A stretch of DNA of 64,000 bases, from contig FNPA01000003.1 of NCBI GenBank assembly GCA_900107185.1, forward strand, positions 124,001-188,000. The letters run 5' to 3'. Below the pieces are notes generated by a model. That model made no database searches and had not been told where the DNA came from. It saw only the letters and a program-made list of their open reading frames with translations. Of the stretch, positions 53,707-61,860 are shown one piece after another. Position 1 is the first letter of the stretch, and each line of letters begins with the position of its first letter. The stretch comes from Ruminococcaceae bacterium YAD3003. Its GTDB lineage: Bacteria > Bacillota > Clostridia > Saccharofermentanales > Saccharofermentanaceae. The position numbers and the translations under genes were made by a program.

Positions 53707-54678
53707 ATGAAGATAGTTATTCTTGACGGCTCAGCAGCAAATCCGGGCGATATCACCTGGGGCAGACTGGAAGACTTAGGCGAAGTCATCGCTTATGACA
53801 TAACATCCAAAGACCAGCTCATTGAGAGAATGCAGGGTGCAGAATGTGCCATCACGAATAAGACAGTATTTGATAAGGAGGTATTCGATAAACTCCCTGA
53901 CCTCAAATATATCGGCGTTCTGGCCACAGGATATAACGTTGTTGACTTACAGGCAGCCAGAGATCACGGTGTTGTCGTAACGAACGTTCCTGAGTATGCG
54001 ACATTTGCAACAGCCCAGATGACTATGGCTCTTCTTCTGGAACTCACAAATCTTGTCGGACTTCACACACAGTCAGTTATGGATGGTGAATGGTGCAGGA
54101 GCAAACAGTTCTGCTATTTCAAATCACCGCTCACTGAATTGTGCGATAAGACTTTCCACATAATCGGATTAGGTAAGATCGGTAAGCGTGTTGCCCAGAT
54201 GGCATCATCATTCGGAATGACTGTAACCGCAACTCCCCATAACGAATCATTGATCGGAACAACTGTTGACGTTAACGGTGTTCAGGTTAAATGCCTGCCG
54301 CTCGAAGAGGGCATCAGGGGCGCCAATGTTGTATCTCTCCACTGCCCTCTTACTGATGACACCAGAGAGATAATCAACAGGAAAACTCTGTCATGGTTTA
54401 ACAGGGGCACTATCCTTATTAATGTAGCCAGAGGTCCTGTCGTAAATGAAACTGATGTACGCGAGGCATTGGACAGCGGGCTTCTCGGAGGATTCGGCTG
54501 TGACGTTGTATGCGTTGAACCGATGCTCGAGACCAACCCTCTGCTCGGCGCACCCAACTGCGTTATCACTCCCCACACAGCGTGGACCCCTGTTGAGACC
54601 AGAATCCGTTTGATCGATGCGGCAGCTGATAATCTTGATGCATTTTTGAAGGGCAATCCCATTAACCAGGTAAACTGA
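53707..54678 (+). CDS. D-2-hydroxyacid dehydrogenase (glycerate dehydrogenase-like)
   Basis: NAD(P)-dependent reduction of a 2-oxoacid, possibly hydroxypyruvate. The 323-residue chain has the NAD-binding loop GLGKIGKRVAQMASSFGM, the catalytic arginine region INVARGP, the acid position in CDVVCVEPM and the histidine in ITPHTAWTP. Start at 53707 is backed by GGAGG nine bases upstream; the frame opens earlier at 53668 without support. TAAAAT at 53672-53677 with TG before it may be the -10 box. Lactate dehydrogenase is the main alternative. Confidence 0.9.
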   Translation: MKIVILDGSAANPGDITWGRLEDLGEVIAYDITSKDQLIERMQGAECAITNKTVFDKEVFDKLPDLKYIGVLATGYNVVDLQAARDHGVVVTNVPEYATFATAQMTMALLLELTNLVGLHTQSVMDGEWCRSKQFCYFKSPLTELCDKTFHIIGLGKIGKRVAQMASSFGMTVTATPHNESLIGTTVDVNGVQVKCLPLEEGIRGANVVSLHCPLTDDTREIINRKTLSWFNRGTILINVARGPVVNETDVREALDSGLLGGFGCDVVCVEPMLETNPLLGAPNCVITPHTAWTPVETRIRLIDAAADNLDAFLKGNPINQVN

Positions 54679-55139
54679 CTCTTTTAGCGCATCGCCGTAC
54701 CGTCACCAGCACTGTAGTTTGTGGCGGCATTACCCACTAAACTGCGAAAACTTAAACTTTAGTGGGTATGATAACGTTGATTAAGTACTTGTTTTCGAGC
54801 GTGAATACCCACTAACAGTTCGAAAGAGCGGAATTAGTGGGTATTAATCTCTCTGTTTTAAAATCTCGATGCCCACTAACAGTTCGAAAAACACAACTTA
54901 GTGGGCACACTACCCACTAACCCGGAAAAAATGACAACTTAGTGGGTATCCGCTTTGCAAATAAATAGCAATTAAACAACAAAAATTCCCTATAACACGC
55001 CGAGGGCATCCCGTTAAATCGGAATGCCCTCGACATGGAATAAGGGATAGATTAAGAAAATTGTCTGTTTAAATCGTATACGCATATTCCCCCATACGTA
55101 TACAGCCTGATTTTAACAAGCATCTTGACTTTGGTCAAA
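54679..55139. other. 461-base non-coding block between convergent genes
   Basis: No gene with a start and ribosome binding site is visible. It holds the four-unit array (54731-54948), a 13-base stem with one mismatch (55001-55013 with 55020-55032, six-base loop) flanked by TCCCT/AGGGA (54987-54991, 55043-55047), and a GTATACG/CGTATAC pair (55076-55082, 55097-55103). One of the latter hairpins may end the dehydrogenase or DUF4203-like transcript, but clear T runs are missing. Confidence 0.7.
54731..54948. repeat. Array of four TACCCACTAA/TTAGTGGGTA hairpin units
   Basis: Each unit has a ten-base left arm, exactly 18 intervening bases and a ten-base right arm. Unit 1: 54731-54740 and 54759-54768. 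Unit 2: 54806-54815 and 54834-54843 (arms extend to 12). Unit 3: 54870-54879 and 54898-54907, with TGCCC/GGGCA instead of TACCC/GGGTA, a compensating change. Unit 4: 54911-54920 and 54939-54948. The loops share a 5' half (consensus near CAGTTCGAAA) and differ in the 3' half. Gaps between units are 37, 26 and 3 bases. All units point the same way and lie between two convergent genes. Identity unknown. Confidence 0.9.
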
Positions 55140-55769
55140 CTATTTTTTTCTACGTTTTAACTGAATCGTTAATCCTGCCGCACAAAATGCGACTAAAACA
55201 ATAATTCGTATCAGGGTGTAATTAAATTCGATGTCTGCTCCGAGCAGCTGATGCTCAATTATTCCTGATGTTTCTTTAGAGAAAATTCCTGACCAGAGGA
55301 GCGGTGTTACTGCGCTAGATATTATCCTCGCCCCAACGAAAGAAGTGAACAGACAGATGGTCCATTTCTGCGCAAAATACACGATCACGCCTATCAGAAG
55401 ACCTGCCAGAATACCTGCTCCAAAAGGAAGAACAATCCTCAATATCGGGCTGGAGATCTCAGAAAATAACGCATTGAAATCATCGTAAAACCAGAAGGCG
55501 CAGATAATGGTGGCAACAGCGACCAGCGCCTTCATGTAAAGGGTAAATGCCAATACTCCGAATCCTAAGGCAAACGCCAATACGACAATAAGACTTGCCA
55601 CATCATTCCAGTGAATTGACTGTGATGTCAGCTGGATAAACAGTCTGCCCAGGATGAAACCTACGATGCCGCCTGCAATTCCGAGGCTGACTCTGAAGAG
55701 TTTATATCCCCTGAAGCACAACAGACATCCTGCCAAAACACAGATTACCGTAACAATAATATCAACCAA
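55140..55769 (-). CDS. DUF4203-like polytopic membrane protein
   Basis: A 209-residue protein with about seven closely spaced hydrophobic spans and a Gly-rich early motif (FRVSLGIAGGIVGFILGRLF), like the TM7S3/TM198 (DUF4203) group. Function unknown. Its start overlaps the end of dusB by eight bases, so it is translated with that gene. Confidence 0.65.
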   Translation of the reverse strand: MVDIIVTVICVLAGCLLCFRGYKLFRVSLGIAGGIVGFILGRLFIQLTSQSIHWNDVASLIVVLAFALGFGVLAFTLYMKALVAVATIICAFWFYDDFNALFSEISSPILRIVLPFGAGILAGLLIGVIVYFAQKWTICLFTSFVGARIISSAVTPLLWSGIFSKETSGIIEHQLLGADIEFNYTLIRIIVLVAFCAAGLTIQLKRRKK

Positions 55770-56763
55770 AATCCAATATCTCCTTCACTTCGTCAAGGCT
55801 CACAGCGCTGCAGAGCCTTACCTTTATCCCCGCTGATCCGTTCAGCCCCTTGATATAAAAGGGCATCACGCATCGAAATTCCCTTACCGCCACATCTTCA
55901 GGCAGATACTTCATCCTGCCTTCGAGCTCCCTGATGAGCATCGCCTTACGTTCTTCGGCAGATGGCATCTGAGGTATATCTTTGCCTTCTAAACCGGCAA
56001 TTACCTGGCCAAATACCCACGGATTTCCTCTTGCCGCCCTGCCGATCATGATGCCGTCGCAGCCCGTATCTTCAATGATCTTCTTTGCAGATTGGGCATC
56101 ACAGATATCTCCGTTCGCAAAGAAAGGAATGCCATAGCCTCTTACGGCTTCCCTCATTACGGCAATCGCCTCATTTGAGCTCTCGCCGTGGTACATCTGG
56201 GGTCTGGTCCTGCCGTGAACACAGATCATGTCGGCGCCTGCATCTGCCAGAGCCTTAACAAAATCAGGCTTCCCTTTGTCTTCGGCATTGTATCCGATAC
56301 GCGTTTTTACAGTCACGGGAATATTAGGGCAAATGCCTTCCAGCGTTTTCTTACAGGCTTTTACAATGGACGCCGCGCGGACTGGATCTTCCATTAATGC
56401 GCTGCCTGAACCCGTCTTAATTACTTTCGGAACGGGACAACCCATATTAATGTCAATTATCGAGACTTCCTTGAGTACGGGTGTGGACATTATGGTCTCT
56501 ATTGCCGCCTCAAAATCCTCCGGTTCGCTGCCGAACAGCTGGATTGCAGTAATTCCCTCTTCTTCGGGTGAGATCCTCATATACTTGAGGCTCTTGTCCA
56601 CACCGTTATATCTGATGGATCTGGCACTGACGAGCTCCGTCGGACAGTATCCGGTACCCTGTTCATTGCATATTATTCTGAACGGAAGGCTCGAAAACCC
56701 TGCCATTGGAGATAAGCATATCGGGTTCTTTATTTTTATGTCACCGATTTTGACAGACTTCAT
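55762..56763 (-). CDS. dus: tRNA-dihydrouridine synthase
   Basis: FMN- and NADPH-dependent reduction of uridines in the tRNA D-loop. The 333-residue chain has LSPMAGFSSLPFR, QLFGSEPEDF, the catalytic cysteine in DINMGCPVPKV, and VHGRTRPQMYHG. I start it at 56763 (MKSVKIGD) with GGGAG six bases upstream; the frame extends 12 bases to a TTG. DusB-like by overall layout. Divergent from the COG0523 operon. Confidence 0.93.
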   Translation of the reverse strand: MKSVKIGDIKIKNPICLSPMAGFSSLPFRIICNEQGTGYCPTELVSARSIRYNGVDKSLKYMRISPEEEGITAIQLFGSEPEDFEAAIETIMSTPVLKEVSIIDINMGCPVPKVIKTGSGSALMEDPVRAASIVKACKKTLEGICPNIPVTVKTRIGYNAEDKGKPDFVKALADAGADMICVHGRTRPQMYHGESSNEAIAVMREAVRGYGIPFFANGDICDAQSAKKIIEDTGCDGIMIGRAARGNPWVFGQVIAGLEGKDIPQMPSAEERKAMLIRELEGRMKYLPEDVAVREFRCVMPFYIKGLNGSAGIKVRLCSAVSLDEVKEILDFG

Positions 56764-56831
56764 TAATACTCCCAAAATTGAAAATTGTTTATAATAGATT
56801 TTATATCTTTTCTTGCTTGAAATAATAACAA

Positions 56832-56855
56832 ATCAGGGACAAAATATTACCTGAT
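56832..56855. promoter_or_regulatory. ATCAGG-N12-CCTGAT dyad in the COG0523 operon leader
   Basis: Perfect six-base inverted arms (56832-56837 and 56850-56855) lie between a TATAAT (56790-56795) and the ribosome binding site of the first GTPase gene. This is a plausible operator for a metal sensor, since COG0523 genes are often under Zur or similar control; it does not match the Bacillus Zur box. Confidence 0.4.
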
Positions 56856-56872
56856 AAAGAGGTGCACTATTT

Positions 56873-57823
56873 ATGGATGAATGTTTGGTTTATTTTTTCA
56901 CCGGCTTCCTGGACAGCGGTAAGACTTCAGTTATCTGTTCCTGGATCGGCGGCGAGAACTTCAAAAACCGCAAAGTAGTTGTTATCAACACCGAAGAAGG
57001 CGAAGAAGAGTATCTCCCTGAAAATTACGAGGGAGCTAATCCTACGATTATCAATTGCGATACTGACGATGTCGATAAGGACATGACATTTGATATCGAG
57101 GCTAAACATAAGCCCGGTGTCGTATTCATTGAATGGAACGGTTCAGTATCCCCTGCCGAGTTTTTCGAGAAGGTAGATGTGCCTGAGCGTTGGGTTTTGG
57201 CAGCATCTGTCGTAGTTATCGACGCTTCTACTTACGGTAATTTTTTCAGAAACATGCAGACACTTTTCGCTGACTATTTCAGATACGGCGATACAGTTAT
57301 CTTCAACAGAGTTGACGAAGAGAACGATAATCTTCCGAAGCTCAGAGGCTCAGTTAAGGCTGTTAATCCCGGCATGAGCATCAATTTCCTTGGCGAAGAC
57401 AATAAGATCATCAGGATTGAAGACCATCTTCCTTTCGATCTGACACAGAATCCCTGCAACATTGCTGCAGACGACTTCGGCCTGTTCTACACCGATGCTA
57501 TGGATAATATGAACCGCTACAACGGTAAGAGGATCAGCCTCATCGGACAGGCCGTTATCCTCAGGGAATTCAACGGCCGCGCCTTTGTCCTCCAGAGACA
57601 GGCATACACATGCTGCGCTGCTGACATTCAGATGATGGGTGTTCTGTGCTTCTATGAATTTAAGTCCAATTTCCCTGCCGGCCAGTGGCTCAAGGTAACC
57701 GGCCAGGTAAGATATTTTGAAGATGATGACGGACAGGGCGGTAAGATCAACGTTCCCTGCCTCACAGTCGAGGACTACGCCATAACGAGCAAGCCCGACA
57801 ACGAAGTTATATATTTTAATTGA
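56873..57823 (+). CDS. COG0523-like GTPase domain fused to YcgQ-type (TIGR03943) domain
   Basis: A 316-residue protein. Residues 1-200 form a G3E/COG0523-type P-loop domain: Walker A GFLDSGKT (11-18), VVIDAST and a G4-like NRVD (145-148). The CxCC metal motif of metallochaperones is absent. Residues 217-316 match the C-terminal half of YcgQ/DUF1980 proteins, with CCAAD (247-251), WLKVTG and NVPCLTVEDY. YcgQ normally partners a YcgR permease and sits near COG0523 genes; here the two functions are in one chain and no permease is adjacent. A role in handling zinc or another metal is inferred. Confidence 0.75.
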   Translation: MDECLVYFFTGFLDSGKTSVICSWIGGENFKNRKVVVINTEEGEEEYLPENYEGANPTIINCDTDDVDKDMTFDIEAKHKPGVVFIEWNGSVSPAEFFEKVDVPERWVLAASVVVIDASTYGNFFRNMQTLFADYFRYGDTVIFNRVDEENDNLPKLRGSVKAVNPGMSINFLGEDNKIIRIEDHLPFDLTQNPCNIAADDFGLFYTDAMDNMNRYNGKRISLIGQAVILREFNGRAFVLQRQAYTCCAADIQMMGVLCFYEFKSNFPAGQWLKVTGQVRYFEDDDGQGGKINVPCLTVEDYAITSKPDNEVIYFN

Positions 57824-57845
57824 CAATAGAAAAGAGGCGTCTTAA

Positions 57846-59012
57846 ATGACAAAAGTAGACATTTTCTCAGGATTTCTGGGAGCAGGTAAAACAACATTGA
57901 TCAAGAAGCTTATCGCTGACGGTTACAACGGCGCTAAGCTCGTACTTATCGAGAACGAATTCGGCCAGATCGGAATCGACGGCGGTTTCCTTAAGGAGTC
58001 CGGCATCAACATCACAGAGATGAATTCCGGATGCATCTGCTGCAGCCTCGTAGGTGACTTCGGCACAGCATTGAAGGACGTTATCGAACAGTTCGCACCC
58101 GACAGAATTCTCATCGAACCCTCAGGCGTTGGTAAGCTCTCTGACGTAGTTGCTGCCGTTAAGCGCGTTGAAGGAACAGAGATCTGCGGAACAGTTACAG
58201 TTATCGACGCATCAAAGTGCCGTATCTATCTCAAGAACTTCAAGGAGTTCTATGAGAACCAGATCAAGTATGCCGGCACGATCATTTTGAGCCGTACAGG
58301 CAATATCTCACAGGAAAAACTCGATCAGGCTATCGCCCTCATCCGTGAGATCAACGATCACTCACAGATCATTACAACACCTTGGGATGAACTCTCCGGC
58401 GTACAGATCCTCAAGGCTATCGAAGAACCTCTTACAGCTGCAGATATGGCAGCTGCACTCCTCGAGGCAGAAGAGCATGAGCATCACCACCATCATGAGC
58501 ACGGTGAAGACTGTGAGTGCGAAGAGTGCAAGGCTCATCACCATCACGATGATGATGACGACGATGATGACGAGCACGAGCACCATCACCACCACCATGA
58601 TCACGATGACGATGATCATGATGAACACGAACATCACCACCATCACGACCACGATGATGACGACGATGATGACGAACATGAACACCATCATCACGATCAT
58701 GACCACGAGCATGAACAACATCATCACCATCATGCTGACGAGGTTTTCGATTCTGTCGGATTCGAGACTTCCAAGCGTTTCACAAAGGCTGATATCGAGA
58801 ATGCTCTCAAGGCATTGGATGACAGCGAGAAATACGGCATGATCCTCCGTTCGAAAGGTATCGTAGCCGGTGAAGACGGACAGTGGATCCACTTCGACTT
58901 CGTACCTGAAGAAGCAGAAGTCAGAAACGGCTCTTCTGATGTAACAGGTAAGATCGTTGTTATCGGTTCAAAGGTCAACAAAGAAGCAATCAAGGAGTTA
59001 TTCGGAATTTGA
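57846..59012 (+). CDS. CobW/COG0523 metallochaperone GTPase with His/Asp-rich insert
   Basis: A 388-residue G3E-family protein likely to deliver zinc or another divalent metal. Walker A GFLGAGKT (9-16); metal motif GCICC with C63, C65 and C66; G3 region EPSGVGKL. The guanine-specificity motif reads SRTG (149-152) rather than NKxD. A His/Asp/Glu-rich insert spans 211-296 and contains a CECEEC cluster, a probable metal store or sensor. The C-terminal CobW_C domain follows (about 300-388). It lies 22 bases after the fused GTPase gene with AAAAGAGG upstream; trkA overlaps its stop. Confidence 0.92.
   Translation: MTKVDIFSGFLGAGKTTLIKKLIADGYNGAKLVLIENEFGQIGIDGGFLKESGINITEMNSGCICCSLVGDFGTALKDVIEQFAPDRILIEPSGVGKLSDVVAAVKRVEGTEICGTVTVIDASKCRIYLKNFKEFYENQIKYAGTIILSRTGNISQEKLDQAIALIREINDHSQIITTPWDELSGVQILKAIEEPLTAADMAAALLEAEEHEHHHHHEHGEDCECEECKAHHHHDDDDDDDDEHEHHHHHHDHDDDDHDEHEHHHHHDHDDDDDDDEHEHHHHDHDHEHEQHHHHHADEVFDSVGFETSKRFTKADIENALKALDDSEKYGMILRSKGIVAGEDGQWIHFDFVPEEAEVRNGSSDVTGKIVVIGSKVNKEAIKELFGI
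58476..58733 (+). repeat. Low-complexity tract coding for the His/Asp-rich insert
   Basis: About 258 bases of CAC/CAT, GAC/GAT and GAG codons. Synonymous codons are mixed, so it is maintained at the protein level rather than a fresh DNA expansion; length may vary between strains. Confidence 0.85.
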
Positions 59013-60394
59013 TTACTTTCGGTAAAAGAGGTCTTAAGATCATAGTTGTCGGCGCCGGCAAAGTCGGCGATACGCTCGTAAACAGACTTGCAGAAGAAGG
59101 CCACGATCTGGTCATCATCGATAAGAATGTCGAGAGACTTACAGAGCTCGCAAATCTTTGCGACTGTATGGGTGTCATCGGTAACGGCGCGAGCCACGAG
59201 GTCCTTGAAGAAGCGGGCGTTTCTTCTGCAGATCTCTTTATTGCGGTTACGGAATCAGACGAACTTAACCTGCTCTGCTGCACAATTGCCAAGCAGTTTA
59301 ACAAACGTCTGGCAACGATTGCGCGTGTAAGAAACCCTGACTACGGCAAGGAGATTCCTTATCTCAGATCTAAATTAAGCCTCGAGATGATCATTAACCC
59401 TGAGTACGAGGCAGCTGTTGAGGCTGCACGTCTTCTCTACCTCCCTGCAGCTATCCTGATCAATTCATTTGCTCACGGTGCTGCCGAGATCGTTAAGATC
59501 AAGATTCCCGAAGGCAGCGTTCTTAATGGCAAGACCGTTGCTTATTTGGGCAGCAATTATACTAATGACGTCCTTATTGTCGGTGTTGAAAGAGGCGAAG
59601 ACGTTACCATTCCTAATGGTTCTTTCGAGCTCAAAACAGGCGACATCATTTCTTTTGTTGCCACCCGAAAGGTATGTCATTCGTTCCTTAATTCAATCGG
59701 TTTCAACACCAAGTCTGTTAAGAGCACCATCATCATCGGCGGCGGTAAGTCCGCTTTCTATCTTGCTGACCAGCTCTTAAAGACAGGTATCGATGTAAAG
59801 ATCATCGAGAAAGATCCCAACCGTTGCGATGAGCTCTCGGAACTCCTTCCTAAGGCAACCATCATTAACGGTGATGGTATTAACGAGGCACTCCTCGAAG
59901 AGACAGGTATCAGAGACGTTGATTCAGTTGTATCTCTTACCGGTATTGATGAAGAAAACATCATGCTCACACTCTTTGCGAGACAGATCTCAAGAGGTAT
60001 TAAGTCGGTTACCAAGATTAACAAGATCAGCTTTACTGACGTTATTAACCGCCTCGATCTCGGAAGCGTTATCTATCCTAAATACATAACAGCTGAAGCT
60101 ATCCTGACCTATGCCAGAGGTAAGCAGGCTTCCATCGGCAGCAATATCGAAGTAATGTACCACCTTTTCGATGAGAGAGCAGAAGCAATCGAATTCAAGG
60201 TAAAAGAAGCTTCGAACGTTACGGATAAAAAGCTGAAGGAATTAACCCTTAAGCCGAACACTCTTGTATCTTTCATCAACCGTTCAGGCAAGATCATTAT
60301 CCCTACAGGTAATGACTCCATCGAGGTCGGCGATTCAGTAATGATCGTTACCAAGAATAAAGGCTTTACAGCTTTGACGGATATCTTAAGATGA
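59009..60394 (+). CDS. trkA: Trk potassium uptake regulatory subunit TrkA
   Basis: Peripheral NAD(H)-binding subunit that gates the TrkH channel. The 461-residue chain has two RCK_N plus RCK_C repeats: first Rossmann motif VVGAGKVGDTL, second IIGGGKSAFYLADQL. It starts with TTG overlapping the TGA of the previous gene, with AAGGAG upstream; no ATG or GTG is available before the Rossmann strand. trkH follows with an ATGA overlap. Confidence 0.95.
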   Translation: MITFGKRGLKIIVVGAGKVGDTLVNRLAEEGHDLVIIDKNVERLTELANLCDCMGVIGNGASHEVLEEAGVSSADLFIAVTESDELNLLCCTIAKQFNKRLATIARVRNPDYGKEIPYLRSKLSLEMIINPEYEAAVEAARLLYLPAAILINSFAHGAAEIVKIKIPEGSVLNGKTVAYLGSNYTNDVLIVGVERGEDVTIPNGSFELKTGDIISFVATRKVCHSFLNSIGFNTKSVKSTIIIGGGKSAFYLADQLLKTGIDVKIIEKDPNRCDELSELLPKATIINGDGINEALLEETGIRDVDSVVSLTGIDEENIMLTLFARQISRGIKSVTKINKISFTDVINRLDLGSVIYPKYITAEAILTYARGKQASIGSNIEVMYHLFDERAEAIEFKVKEASNVTDKKLKELTLKPNTLVSFINRSGKIIIPTGNDSIEVGDSVMIVTKNKGFTALTDILR

Positions 60395-61857
60395 ACATAA
60401 AAATGCTTGTTTACATCCTGGGCAAAGTCCTCCTTATCGAAGGAGCTCTTATGCTTTTGCCCGTTGTATGCGGCGCTTTTTATGCTGAAAAGCAGTTTTT
60501 TGTTTATCTGGTTCTCGCGGCAGTATATATGCTCGCAGGTTTTTTAATCTCACTGAAAAAGCCCAAAAACATGACCGTCTTCATTAAGGACGGTTGTGTT
60601 GCCACGGCTCTGTCATGGCTCGTATTAAGTGTCTGCGGATGCATCCCCTTCATGATCACCAAAGAGATTCCCTCTTTCACTGATGCAATGTTCGAGACGG
60701 CTTCCGGCTTTACCACAACCGGTGCGAGCATCTTAACCAACATCGAATCCATGTCCCACACCTCCCTGCTCTGGCGTTCACTTACGCACTGGGTCGGCGG
60801 TATGGGCGTACTCGTTTTCCTTCTGGCCGTTGTCCCCATGACGGGCGGCTCCAACATGAACCTCATGAGAGCAGAGAGCCCCGGACCTACAGTCGGTAAG
60901 ATCGTTCCAAAGGTCAGATCAACTGCTAAGATGCTCTACTACATCTATCTTGCAATGACTCTTCTCGAGATCATTCTCCTGTTCGTTTGCGGCATGCCTC
61001 TGTTCGACAGTATCTGTTCAGCATTCGGTACAGCAGGTACGGGTGGTTTCGGTATCAAAAACGACAGCTTCACTTCTTATGCACCCCACCTCCAGTGGAT
61101 CGTTGCTGTCTTCATGCTACTGTTCGGCGCTAATTTCAACTTCTACTATTACCTCGTTACCAGACAGGGCATAAAGGCAATTAAGATGAGTGAGACAAAG
61201 GTATATCTCGCCGTTGCTGCAGCAGCTACAGGAATTGTCTGCTTCTCTATTTACGGTCAGTACGGAAACATTGAAGAGTCCTTAAGACATTCACTCTTCC
61301 AGGTTGCAACCTGCATGACTACAACAGGTTTCGCTACTACAGACTTCGATCTCTGGCCCACACTGGCAAAGTTCGTTCTTGTCGCATTGATGTTTATCGG
61401 TGCATGCGCCAGTTCGACCGGCGGCGGTATCAAGATCTCAAGATTCCAGATCATGTTTAAGACGATCAAGAGAGAGATCGAATCTTATATCCACCCCAGA
61501 ACAGTTAAAAAGATCCATCTTGACGGTAAGACTGTAGATACAGATGTAGAGCGTTCCGTTGCACTGTACTTCTTTATTTACCTTATTATCTTTGTCGCTT
61601 CAATGCTGGTGGTTGCTTTCGAAGGTCACGATCTCGTTACTGTCTTTACATCTGTAGCAGCAACACTCAACAATATCGGACCTGGTTTATCACTCGTAGG
61701 ACCTACACAGAATTACAGCTTCTTCTCCGATGTATCAAAGTGGGTTCTCATTTTCGATATGCTCGCAGGAAGACTCGAACTCATTCCGATCCTCGTATTC
61801 CTCAATCCGTTTACTTATAAGGGAATCATTAAAAAAGCCCCGAAGATTCAGGGCTGA
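60391..61857 (+). CDS. trkH: Trk potassium uptake channel TrkH
   Basis: Membrane potassium channel subunit. The 488-residue chain has about ten spans and four pore-loop repeats with selectivity-filter-like segments (ETASGFTTTGAS, GTAGTGGFGI, MTTTGFATTD, NNIGPGLSLVG). Last gene of the plus-strand run GTPase-GTPase-trkA-trkH. Its final codons contain the terminator of the convergent helicase gene. Confidence 0.96.
   Translation: MNIKMLVYILGKVLLIEGALMLLPVVCGAFYAEKQFFVYLVLAAVYMLAGFLISLKKPKNMTVFIKDGCVATALSWLVLSVCGCIPFMITKEIPSFTDAMFETASGFTTTGASILTNIESMSHTSLLWRSLTHWVGGMGVLVFLLAVVPMTGGSNMNLMRAESPGPTVGKIVPKVRSTAKMLYYIYLAMTLLEIILLFVCGMPLFDSICSAFGTAGTGGFGIKNDSFTSYAPHLQWIVAVFMLLFGANFNFYYYLVTRQGIKAIKMSETKVYLAVAAAATGIVCFSIYGQYGNIEESLRHSLFQVATCMTTTGFATTDFDLWPTLAKFVLVALMFIGACASSTGGGIKISRFQIMFKTIKREIESYIHPRTVKKIHLDGKTVDTDVERSVALYFFIYLIIFVASMLVVAFEGHDLVTVFTSVAATLNNIGPGLSLVGPTQNYSFFSDVSKWVLIFDMLAGRLELIPILVFLNPFTYKGIIKKAPKIQG
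61831..61855 (-). terminator. Helicase terminator inside the end of trkH
   Basis: Stem AGCCC (61836-61840) with GGGCT (61851-61855); on the minus strand followed by T6 (61831-61836). It sits six bases past the helicase stop and within the last codons of trkH. Confidence 0.7.
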
Positions 61858-61860
61858 TCT

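Noticed and set aside
54731-54948. CRISPR array or integron attC sites
   Set aside because: The repeated parts are ten-base inverted arms, unit gaps are irregular (37, 26, 3), there are no cas or integrase genes, and the arms lack the GTTRRRY/RYYYAAC boxes of attC.
54731-54948. Retron or group II intron RNA
   Set aside because: No reverse transcriptase is encoded nearby and there is no domain V-like hairpin.
56764-56780. A copy of the TTGGGAGT repeat before dus
   Set aside because: The GGGAG there is correctly placed as the ribosome binding site of dus and has no paired arm.
58476-58733. His-rich tract as a cloning tag or assembly error
   Set aside because: It is 86 residues of mixed His/Asp/Glu/Cys with varied synonymous codons in the middle of an intact COG0523 protein, a known style of metal-binding insert.
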